Origin: Cylicocyclus nassatus
Lineage: Eukaryota; Nematoda; Chromadorea; Rhabditida; Strongylidae
Assembly: GCA_958299035.1 (NCBI GenBank)
Contig: CATQJL010000112.1
Span: 62,045,823-62,109,822 of the forward strand
DNA length: 64,000 nucleotides
Direction of reading: 5' to 3'
This document shows, piece by piece, positions 25,301 through 37,300 of this stretch; the first letter of the stretch is position 1, and each line of letters opens with the position of its first letter. Position numbers and translations under genes: made by a program. The notes under the pieces were generated by a model, which did no database searches, was not told the DNA's origin, and saw only the letters and a list, made by a program, of their open reading frames with translations.

Positions 25301-28300
25301 AGAAAAACACCACTTGAACTATTATAAATCAAGCGGCCTTCCACATTTGAGATATACTCTAACAAAATGCGTCTTGGTATCAATTTTACACTGTTCAAAC
25401 GTATTTGAAATTTCTTCTGAAAAAAAATCGTCAGCATATTATAGGATTTTACCTCAGAAGCCCAAAATAAAAACAAATCAACAGAAGCGCTTATTCGGCC
25501 TTGATTATGATTACACATCCACTTGCGAAATAGCATTCTCTCAGCTCTTACAATCAGTTTAACAGACCTATGAAAACATGAAATAGGTTGTTGCATTTCA
25601 AAAAAAAGGATTTTCTTTTTTTCCATATTTTTCTTCAAAATTTTTACCAATTACAGAAATGATCTTGATCGAAAAAACCTCGCCAGTTATGTATCAAATA
25701 TCGCCTGCAGTTTTTGAAAGTGCGAATCTTGAATCTCAACTTGAAATCAAAATTTTTTCTGAGGGCTACAAGTCAAATTTTTCATAACATATAGGGTCTA
25801 TTCATGCGTCAAAGCATCCTCGAATTCGGTTTGTTTGCCAGCGCTTTTATGATTCAAATACATTTTTACGAGATGAAAGGCTTTATTTTCCAAAAGGATA
25901 ATACACCGAATTCAGTTTTTTTTTAAATTTCCCAAACATCGTGAAAAAATCTTTTTATTTTAGAAGGATAATTTGGCAATTGAAACCATTGCTAAATATC
26001 TGTCCTCTCTGAAAAAAAAAACAGTTGATTTCACTTGATACAAAAAGCAATTTTTTTTCTATTCGAATGAAAAAAAAAGAACTAACAGTTCTGTAGATCC
26101 AAAGCTTCCATAACGCAATCAGTCTCATGATCGAGCTAAATTCGCAAATGAGAAGAACCATTTTTGAATGCAAATTCGCATATTTTTTCCGCAAGTCAAA
26201 GCTTAGATGATTTGATGAAAAAGTCTTGCTAGAAAAAAAACGACATGTATCAGAGTAACTTGTTTTCAAAGCTTTCACCATCAAATTTTCAATCAAACTC
26301 TATTCCACATACCGAACAACGCTGCCTTCCTGTACGATATGATAGATTCGCAATTTCCCTTTACAAATTAAAACACTAATTGAGCTTTTCGCCAAACTAG
26401 AGCCAGCAAAATGAAAAAAAATGAAATCGCTAATGAAACTTTCGCATCCGCTGAATTTACCGACAGAAATCAAAGCTCGGCCAAGCTTTCCTTCTAAACG
26501 TCTAAATTCTACACAAAGCATACAAGTTTTTGTTAGAACAGATGAACAGAAGTGCACAACCTAAAATATCTAAACTTCTGATTCTCACGCACTGAGGCAA
26601 TGAAAAAAAAGAGATGTTCAGACGTGAATATTCTTCTTTTTCGAGATTTTCAAATTTTCTCAATTTGAGAGTTGAGATAAATTTTCCTCAATGTGATTGA
26701 AGTTTGTCCTCAATAACTTTTTCCGTACATCATGAGGTACTCGTTCAGATAGATGAGACCTCTTCATGTTCTCTGAGGTTTTACCAAAATATGCGCAAAA
26801 GTATTCAGATTCAAAAAAAAAAAAAAAAGTGGACACACTATTGGTAAGAACATTGGAATATAGCAGTTCCTCCAGTTTTGTGCAATTGCACAAACCAAGT
26901 CTGCATTACGTTGTTAAACGTAGCAATCAGAACTACAATTAAAAATATTTTCAGAGAATATTACTTGTAGCTGAATGGAGATTGTTTTCAGAGAACAATT
27001 CTCTTTTAACCGAAACGCTTCACAGAAGAAATAACTTGCTGTTTGCCAAAAAAAAATCCTCAGCGCTTCTGAACATGTTGAGATATCCAGATTGATATTC
27101 TGATCGGAAGCAATGACCGCATTTTTTTGAAAAATGATCAGCCGAAGTTAAACCATAAGCAACGGAAGGCATAGTTTTTTGTCGCACCGAAATTCATTCT
27201 TTGCAATGAAAAAAAAACATGTTTCGTACGTTTCACGTCACCCAGTCCTGTTCTTTCTAGAAAACGATGGTAATGATTCCTTTACAGATTTCAGCAGAAT
27301 TCAGGAACAATATTCCATAGAGTTTTCTATACTGGATCTGGACTTGAAGAAATATAGATAGCTTTCATAAATTACAAATTAGTTGTGAATTACCAGTGAT
27401 GTTAGGATCATTTCCGCTGAATTTTACTTATGACTCAAAAGTTACATATCGTAGTTTCTGCAGTGGAAACGTTCTATTCTTATACTTTACTATACCAAAA
27501 TGTACTGCTAATTCATTTTGTATAATTTGGTTTGCATTTTCATGTTGTCTATGTCGAAAATGGGCTAATGCTTCCAAAAACGCACTATTTCAAAAACAAT
27601 TTCAAAAAAAAGGAAACATCAGAACATGAACGACATCATGTTTGTTTTGTTCACGAATGTAGTCTTGAAGGTCGCAAGACTGCAAGACAATTTTTAAATG
27701 CAACTCAGTTTGGAAAAAATCCGACTATCAGAGTTTTATTTTTTTTTTCTGCCGTCGGGATATTTCTCAACGTGAGTTTGTTTACACCTATTTTGCCGCA
27801 CCGCTGCGATTATCTATAAGCATAAATTTCTTTGAACCGGCAGTTCAAAGAATGGAAAAAAATATTTTGTGCTAGGCAGCGAAAAAAAAATTCCTATTTC
27901 TCTAACACTCAAAATCTGCCACTATGTTGAATTAAACACAGTTTGTTGTGCTCAATTCTGCATCTAAATCTTCCTCTCCGTTTTCCAAGCGATTGCATTA
28001 TTTATATGCTGTATAACCATATGTCACTCGGTTCAAATTATGCAATACCTTAATATATTACACTTCCTAAAATTCCACATGTAGCTTGACTATTTTTTGT
28101 AAAATATAACTTCAGAATCACTAATGTAATCCGATATCGCCTAACACTTTGTTAACTATGTAACTTCTGCTCACCACGGTATTTTCATTAACATGTTCTC
28201 AACAAGTTCCCTTCCAAACCATAATTTCCTCATATCAACATTCAATACCGGTCACATTATACTCCCATATCTCCACGCTAATTTTCCCATTCGTCAATTT

Positions 28301-31300
28301 CCTGCTATAATACGCCTGTTCACTTCCTACAACTACATGTTACTGCCTCTCCCAAGCAGTCCCCTACGTCACATCGTTCATTCCGTATATCTCTCCGCTT
28401 GAGGACAAGCTCACTCTGTACCCCTAGGATGAGGTGAAGGTCGATGTTTGGTTATCCAATCCGCCTAAACCAACTCCTCCACTCAGTCCGTCTGAAGATA
28501 ATGTACCGAAATCGAAGTTCTCTATGGTCTCGCCGTAACACGTGTACTCCTTACACACGTAACTCGGAAGACGTTCAACAACAGCCGAACAAGCCCGAGG
28601 ACGAGCTTTCTGAAGGAATGGAGATGTCTGGACGCAGCTAAGCCCCGCCTGCTGCTCTCCCGTGAGCTGGCCGAGAAGGTCAGATAGGAGCCAGTGACCC
28701 CCTACGACCGCGCCCCGTAAGGCTGCCTAGTCAGTCTTCCCCCTTCCCCTTTCTTGTAATATATGTAGATAATAAATATATATAATACCAACCTATACCG
28801 CTACACATCAAGCTAGGGCCCGTACACCCCTAGACTTGACAAAAGTCTGAGAGAGCGGTGGTGTTGGCAAAATGATAGGCGAAGATTATTGATATTGATA
28901 AAGTCCCGCCTACCTGTTCTTGATAGGAAGAAAAAGTTAAAATTTACCAAAAGTCAAGCTGTGCCACTACTTTCCGATCAGCGTGATAACTTCTTTCTAC
29001 CCAGACTTTCTCCTAAAGAGCCCTTTTCGGATTTTGAAAAAAGCTTTCTGTCGAATAAGTCGACATTCTATATGATGCGGAACCTACAAATATTTCCGGT
29101 GGTTCCATAGTGGCATGTTGCAAGGACGTATTCGAGGCGCACAGCTATCTACTTTGACTCACTTCGCTCGCGGTCATGCTATTGTCCGCGGAGCGCGAGA
29201 AGAGAAGCTCCTCGAACTTCAATTTTCTTGTATCTCAACTTTTACTTCCTTGCTTGAGATTTGCTCAGGTTTTCTGAAATGCATCTCTACCTTAGTTCAG
29301 GATTTTTGGTTTGCATCTCAACCTTCGATTATCTTCTCTTTTTTTCCGGTGAAGGTTGGAATTGTTTATTAATATCTCGTTTTCCCTGAACTAGGCTTAC
29401 CTAACACTGATATGGACAGCGATATCTGCACCCTAGATGATTTGAATTCATCGATGCAAAGTCATTCCTAACGTCGTTGAAAAAAGTATATGCAAACCAA
29501 GGTGTAGATAAGGAACGGTGTGAAAAGTGGACTATCAGCGACAGAGGTAGATAATGGGCTCTGTCAAGAAGGAAGTAGTTGTGAAAAAGAAGTCGTAGTA
29601 GAGCCGCTAGCTAGAGAATAACCGGCAATTCGTTGATGTTTGTAAAATACGTACAATGGTTTATTTAATGATGGATTGAAGATGGCAAGACAGCACTCAA
29701 ATGTAAACTAGTAATGTTGACTTTCATGCAGAGCCTCACTCTCGCTCTAAATACTCAATTTTGCGATTGTTCTTAACTTTTCGTTAACTCGCGATCTTAA
29801 TTTCCATAAGAAATAGTTAGCTTTCAACACAGTTCTGCTAGCAACACCATATATACAACTTGAGTTTTGCACAGCGGACGTAGAGAGATTAGTATCAAAC
29901 CAGCCGAACAGCAACCACAAATCCTGTACGAATCCCCTTGTTTATTCAAACAATAGCTGATATCCTGCTGGATACCGCAAATCACTGTCATCACTGCAGG
30001 CACTATATAGTACACATATGCGTGGAGCTCAAATCGTTCAGCTTTGAAAAGAACCGCCAAGAGCTTGCGCAGCATAAGCGCCATGCTCTTGCCCTGCAGA
30101 AAGAATAAATATTTTGGCCACTTTAACGACTACTGTGTATCATTCTTTACGACTTTCGAGCCGTAAAATCCTTGGCATATCTTCTGCAGAGCAAATACAG
30201 CGGCAAGATAGCGACTACCGATGAGCAATGACAGAAACGAAGGCACCAAACCTGTTAAAAGTAGGTATGCAGCGCAAACTAAGCAAAAATAGCTATTTCA
30301 GCTATTTGCTCGTAATCCTATCATAAGCATCCGCGCCTGTCTTCTGTACGGGAAGTGTTAATTTCCGCACTCCTGGCCATTTTGACAGTTCCGAGCGTTA
30401 AACTCGAGAAATGTTCAAAAGAATGAACTGTGATGAACATGGGAGAAAAAAGCTAAGGAAAGGTTGAGATGCAGGAAAATCATCAAGTCCGAGGAGCTTG
30501 CCGCGCTCTACTGGCAAAAGCTTGACCAAAAGCGAAGTGAGCTAAAGTAGATAGCTGTGAGTCTCGAATATGTCTGCTACAAGGCTTTCAATAGGGCTTG
30601 CGTTACTCACCAGGAAAGGGTTTTTGGTCGAAGCGACCTTTCCAGAAGTGACACATACCATCTTGACGGACATCAAACGCTGATTCCAAATCTGTCTGGA
30701 ATTTTGATCTGAGACCAAACCCAAGCTCGCGCAAAGTACGACCGACTCTTGCTGAACTATGTAAAAATCACTCACGTGACAGTAGTAGCAAAACCGATGA
30801 CCGCTATGAACAACTTTCATGTTACAATGCAAAAACGGCAAGAGTCAGTGTTATTGGCAACACTTGAATTTCTTCTAATATCATCGAGCTTCTTAGCCTT
30901 GGACCTTCATTCTCTCCTGCGGAGAACGTCAATGCTGCTACTTGTCGCAAAGTTGTTGGAAGCCTGCACAAAGTCAGAGACACTCTAAGAGAGGGCTAAA
31001 CATAGAGGTAGTCCAGCAATGGCGTCTTACGAATCTAATAGCTAACCATTAATTCCTTTCTCTCAATCGACAGACAGCCGTCTCCCGTTCTTGAGGTAGG
31101 CATAAGTTCCGTCTCTTATGTTCTGGTGTTTTGGAAGTTCTCAACAGATCAAAAATCAACATCAGAACAACTTGTCATACGAACAGTGCAAGCTTCCAAA
31201 GAGATACGCGAACTCGTCTCGAACGGTTCATAATGCGTGTGTGTAAGCGATAAAGGCGGCGAGTTTGTAGTAATGCCTCAAGAGTTAGATCGCAGAACAA

Positions 31301-34300
31301 CAGCAGCGCATCTTGCGGACACCACAACGTATAGAATGGTCTCTGAGAAAGAATTGTGCACCCGTAAAAAGTTGATTTGACGCTTGGACCAGACGAGAGG
31401 TTTATCAACAGGTTGAAGCTTAGATGTCCAAGTTGTCCAGTGTTTTATATTGATCAAAACGCACAAGCTTTCTTTGCGAGACATGAATTCAATGTCGGAG
31501 GACAACTACAAGATCGGACCAATCATAAGTTGTGTAGGCGATCCTAATCGACAGAATGCATGGTTTTTGAATAAAATTATGAGCAATTGCTGTCCAAGGT
31601 TACTGCACATCCATTCAACTCACAAGGATTTATCGAACAGCTTCGCAGCGCTAAGTTTGATTTAAGCACTGTATTCGAGTCATTTGACATGAATTCGCTT
31701 TAGGCCTCGGGCAGAGTTCACGCGATTAAATCGTGGTGATTGATTGCGACAAGGCAATTGTAACAATATCATTGCATACCGATCTTCTTTCATTTCTGTG
31801 GTGAAAGATTTCCAACACGAGTAATCGTGGCTAACTATCACAACCGAAATGCAAGAGGATCGGCATGCAATGAACTCTTAACACTTGTCTTGTAGCATTG
31901 AATCGCGACGATCAAATTGCGTGAACTCTGCCCGAGGCCTTACACTAATGTGCAAAATGAACAAGCCCTGCAAGCGCTACGAAGGCGTCGAAACGTTAGG
32001 CCGTGATTGGATAAATAAGGACCATCTAAAAACCTGTGTGGCTCAGAACACTTAAAGATTCCAAATCTGTTTTCCTTATCTGCGGAGCGTTTCTGGATAA
32101 AAAAATTATGGGCATTTGTGGCTTGAATTTGAAGCTAGAAGTCATTTATAGAAGTCTCGCAAAAGCTCAAATGGAACATGAGTAGAAATCTTGTGCTTGT
32201 TACTCCTGTGACCGTAATTATTCCCTGTGAGTTAGAAAGGCTGTCACCAATGGTTTTATTTTGACCAGGCGTTTAGTTTTTTAACTCTGAACGCTCACAA
32301 CTTCTGACACCCAGAGGCCCTCTGCAGAAAAGGAGGACAGATTTGAGATCAGCGTTCAATGCTTCTCAAGACTTTAGGCATTTCAAGCCACTTCAATCAA
32401 GGATTTTTCGGCGCTATTCCAGTATCCGGGCCCCAAAATTTTTTTGTCGTGGATTTGCCTGAAACTTGGCCTAGGGGATTATTCGGCCCGCTGATGCAGA
32501 AATCACATTGCTTTTATATGATAGCGTCATTTTCTGAGGTTACGGTGGGTGTACTGTAGGGGGTCAAAGTCACGGATTTGGCTGAAATTTACTCTAGGGG
32601 GATTATTCGACATGCTGATCACGAATATCACACTCTTTCTGCATTCTGTGGCTTTTCGTGGAGTTACGGTAGGTGTACGGTATGAGAGCAAAACCATGAA
32701 TCTGCTCCAAACTTCGCCTAGGGAGGTTATTGAGCCCTCTTAACCCTTTTGGACCTGATTTATCCGAGTGAGCAGAGAAGCCTCACTCCCACTGTTTTAT
32801 ACTTACTACCACATGAATACCTCACAACGGAGTTTGAATTCTTTTTAACCACATGACCTATTTCTTTTTGATTTTTTAATCATTTGGTTTTGCGTTTATT
32901 TTGGATTTCCAAATCTCCCTCGATGCATGTGGATCCGCGAACAATCAGCAATTACACTTTCTCAACATTGTACTCGAACATTCTGGTAATATTATGATTA
33001 TTTTTTGGCTAATAAACGAGATCCTGGAACGGTGCTGGAACTGGCGCGAAGTATTGATTGGTTGCAATCGACTTGTGTACAGAAATATATATATTGTAGA
33101 CAGGAAAACAAGTGAACACGCGGTTTCAAAGCTACATTTGGGAGGCAAAGGCTATATGAAGCGTTCTATAGCTGTGAGTAGTAAAATGGTTTTCTTGCGG
33201 CAGTACAGCTTGTCTCTGAATTGATGGTGGCAATTGCCACCACCAGGTCCGAAAGGGTTAACATTAATATCATGCTGATTTTTCAAAAGAAGCGCCATTT
33301 TCTTGGGTTACGGTATGTATACCGTAGATAAGTCGAAGTTCCGAATTTGCTTGAATCTTTGCCTAGAAGGGTTTTTGAGCATGCTGTTTACGAATACCAT
33401 GCTCGCTCGCTGCAATAACGCCTTGTAGAGTTACGGTAATTTGCATATGAATTGGTCATATTTCCGCCTTTCGGGCCAATCTAGATCACGGAATTCCACG
33501 CAAAGGCTTTACCACGCGGAATGAGCACGATAGTCGTGAACAGCGAGTCAGATTTCCCTCCTGCACACATTTTCAAGCAGGTCTATGGTTTTGACCATAT
33601 ACCTACCGTAACTCTGGAGAAATGTCCCAAAACGCAAGGCGAGCATGATAATCGTGATAAGCATGTCAAGTAACCCCCTTAGGCCAAGTTTCAGCGGATT
33701 CCGTGATTTTGACCCCCCGTACATCCACCGTAACCTCAAAAAATGGCGCTATCATACAAAAGCAATTTGATGTTCGGCATCAGCGGGGCGAATAACCCTC
33801 CTAGGACAAGTTTCAGGCAAATCCACGGCAAAAAAATTTTGGGGCCCGGATACTGGAATAGCGCCGATTTTTCTCATGCCAGCCAACACATGGGCCCTCT
33901 TGCTCTCCCATCCCCAATTTTTAGTTTGCTCCTTGGTAGAGAGCATCATCCTGCTTTCTGGCCGCTTTGAGGTGAAAGGAAGGTAGCAGGTGCTCCTCCC
34001 TCCCCCCTCCCCCCCCCCCTTTCCTCCACTACACATGCGTCTTAAGGTAGTAAAATCCTAGTTGAACTTATTATCAAAACAAATTATATGTAAAAATTTT
34101 CATTTCGAAGACGTGGTTTACATATCGCAATATATGAAAAAAAATAATTAGCTAGCCAATGATGAAAATTATCCACAAATATCCACTGCCAGTTTTCAGG
34201 CACATGCAAAGATCTAAACTGCCTAGCAACATAGATGATGCAGTCCGTCGTGTACTTGACCCAGAAGAACAGTTCGCTTTTATTGGTGGGTCTAAAGATT

Positions 34301-37300
34301 ATGATTCGATTACAAAAATGTGAAAGTTGGGCAAAACTTAGGTGATGCTTCACACATAAAATACATGGCTTATACAAATTGCCAGCTGCAGCAAGTTGGA
34401 ACGGAACTTGCTCGCAAACCGTATGCCATAGCCGTGCAATCTGGAAGTTATCTTAGAGACCAGATTTCCAGCGCGTAATTTTCTGTCCTTACATTTGCGA
34501 ACCAAGTCGATCTACTTATTTCAGAATTTTGGTACTGCTCAACCAGAAACACCTCGAAACCCTCAAGGAAAAATGGTGGGAGGATAATCCAAAAAGAGTA
34601 AGAATACTTTCACTCCAACATTAATATAACGTTCAGTCATTCATTTCAGGAAACCCTAATTCGAACAGACAGTAATAAATTGACCTGGTAGTATTGACCT
34701 TGAATGTTCGAAATTGTGCTTGCATGTCGACCTGCAAACCCTATCTGTACATTGTTGAGCCCGATCGGTCACTTCCTCGTGTACGCAATCGCTGTCAACG
34801 GTCATAAAATCAAACGCACGACTAAATTAAGAGTTATCTCAAGCATAGGAAATAAATAAACCACGTCTTGGCAAATCTGAGAGAATTTGAACATTGCGCT
34901 CTACGGCAAACTCCATGCTCCACTTCAAATTTGAACTTGTTAACCAGGCTACCGGGGGGAGGGCAAGCGTTAGGCGACAAAACGTGCAAAACGCAAGCAA
35001 CCTAAATCCCGTAACTCAGAACTACGCACCTTTTTTTCATTGGCGTCGGATAATGTATCGGCCCCGACCCCCACCCCCCTGTTTTTGGCGGGGGAGACCT
35101 TTTGCACGGGGAGTTCTTTGGGGTCCAAAAATTGGGTTTGTCTCCTAACGCCCTACACCCCTACCGGGGTAAGGACACCATGAGCAGGTTGCAGCGAAGC
35201 TAAAAAAGAAAGATTTGGGCAAGAGGTTCATACAACATCAGCGCGATGCCATGAGATAAGATAGAAGCAAATCTCAAAAGCTGTTTGGGGAATGAACGAA
35301 GTATTGGAAGTTGTCAGGAAAAGCACGAATAAGATAAAAACAGATCTCAAAAGCTATTTGGAGGGTGGGAAACTATATGTCGCCGGATATGAGAGAGTCC
35401 CGCGCGGATTCCCTGCAGGAACGAAGGAGTTGGAACATGTCAGGAAAAGCACGAAGACGGAGCAGGTAATTACAAAGGGATCACGCTAATCTCGTACGCA
35501 CGACTTGGTATTGATACATACCTTAACGGAGACTAATCACTTCATCACTACAAACAAGAGCGTCAGGCAAGAGCCATAATGGCAGGCTTACATTGGGTTG
35601 GTGCAAAAACCTCGCGTCTAGCAGAGTTTTACTTCGAGCTATAAATTTGTCAGTTTTCCATATTCTTGAACGCAGTAAAACCAAATGCAGTGAATGTTTT
35701 GCGTCTTAGCACACACCTAGCGGATATTACAAATGAGCAGGACTAAAGATTGGAAGATCCTCCAAAAGTCGTGACAAATCATGATTTCTTTCGGAGTTTA
35801 TTGGTATGTCTGATTATCAGCTTATCTTGTAGTCGTAAGCCGATAGTAAGAGTGCGAATGAAAAAGGTCTAGGGAAAAGGAAGATTGCAAAACTTGAATT
35901 GCCAGATAGTTGAGCCTCTCTGTAATAGGCCCTGAAGCCCCAGATTATGAACTTTTTGGTTCTGTGTACTCAACGGCTAGCTTTTCGGCAAAAAGTATCA
36001 TCACTTCTTATGGTTATAGAAACAAGCAAAGCCTTGTGATTGACCACTCAAAAGAAATATCTGGCCCATACTAACCGCAACAGGCATTCATCTTGGAGCG
36101 TCGATTTCTGAACTATAAATTCAAAATTTAGGATCAACGATGCAATATGTGACAAGTCGTTTATATCACATGTGCTAGCTATTTTTCCAAGAAATTGCAT
36201 TGACTTAAGTTTGGTTTCAGTTGAAAAGTGCAATGATGCAACTTCGCTTGTAGGCAGAATCCCGGCAAAATTTCGTTTTCCAGATTTTCACCTTTTCGGA
36301 GGCTTCTTGTCGTAAGAAACCCAAATGTTGGTTTTCCAACGCATGAAAATGGTAAAAATGAGCTTTTTCCGAAGCTCTCCACGTCCGCATTCAGTGCAGA
36401 AGTGGATGGGGCCTGGAGCGAGGAAGGGGGGGGGAGGCGCATCTTTTCCGGCGTAACTTCACTAAAGCCGGACTTACAAAGCTTCGAAAAAAGCTTTTTC
36501 GCCATTTGCATGCGCTGAAAATCCCAGATATGGTCACCATGGGGAGAGAAGAGTGGCATACCGAGGGGGGGGGGGGGACGCTCCCCTCTCCCCCCGAGAA
36601 TGGGTCGCGAAATTTTTTAAGGTTACTTAAATGTGCAGAGGACTCGTTTTTACTTGTAATTAATTAAAATGATTTTTTAAAAATTTTAAAAATTCAAATC
36701 AGCCTTATAAAAAAATTTTTTCGGAGGTGTAGCTGCCCCCCCCCCTCCCCGAGCCGAAATCCTGGGTACGCCACTGGGAGAAGACTCAAAAGGTCAAAAT
36801 CCGAAAAACGAAATTCTGTCGAGACACTGCCTCTAACGCGGCTGTTCAAGTTGCCTGAAATTTTGATGGATAAGTTTAGGAACGTGTCTGGTCATTTCTG
36901 GGAAGGGCATATAAGAAGCTTTTGAGCAGCATGTAAGACTTTATAGAGAGATAAAATCTAAGGGAAGAAAGTTGCCCGATAAAAGAGCCTAGAAAAAACA
37001 CGCATTAATTTGCACCAACCTAATATGTTAAGAAGCTGCATGTTTGAGGAGGCAAGCGATGAAAGTGCTATTTTCCAAGAAGAAGAGCAAATGCCACAAA
37101 AAATTCGGATCACTTCTACAATATTAAAGCTCACGAAACAATCTTGAAAAGACCACAGCAGATAAGCGAACGATGGCGAAAGCATTTCAAAGCCATGAAA
37201 TCTGAAGAAGACGAAAATTTATACAAGAACCGATAGAACACGGTAGCGGAAAGTCCGCATTGCTTCGACAACGGAAAGGCGACATGACGCCAAACATCCT

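Larger units (their letters stand above)
21756..28841 (+). mobile_element. Ty3/gypsy-type LTR retrotransposon, non-autonomous, 7086 bp
   Basis: Two direct 217-bp LTRs (21756-21972 and 28625-28841) bound it. They start TGTC and end GACA and read as identical by eye. The target duplication is AAAG (21752-21755 and 28842-28845). A primer-binding site and a polypurine tract sit at the expected places. Inside are a short frameshifted piece of pol (23120-23580), a C-terminal pol-like tail (about 28435-28624), and between them about 4.6 kb without coding potential. Matching LTRs mean recent insertion, yet the element cannot encode its own enzymes. This is the arrangement called a large retrotransposon derivative. 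It lies in sense orientation in receptor intron 6. Confidence 0.9.

Noticed and set aside
25273..26557. Minus-strand frames of 85-125 codons inside the LTR element, considered as a captured host gene
   Set aside because: Composition is dominated by K, F, I and S from A/T runs, with no conserved motif or exon structure.
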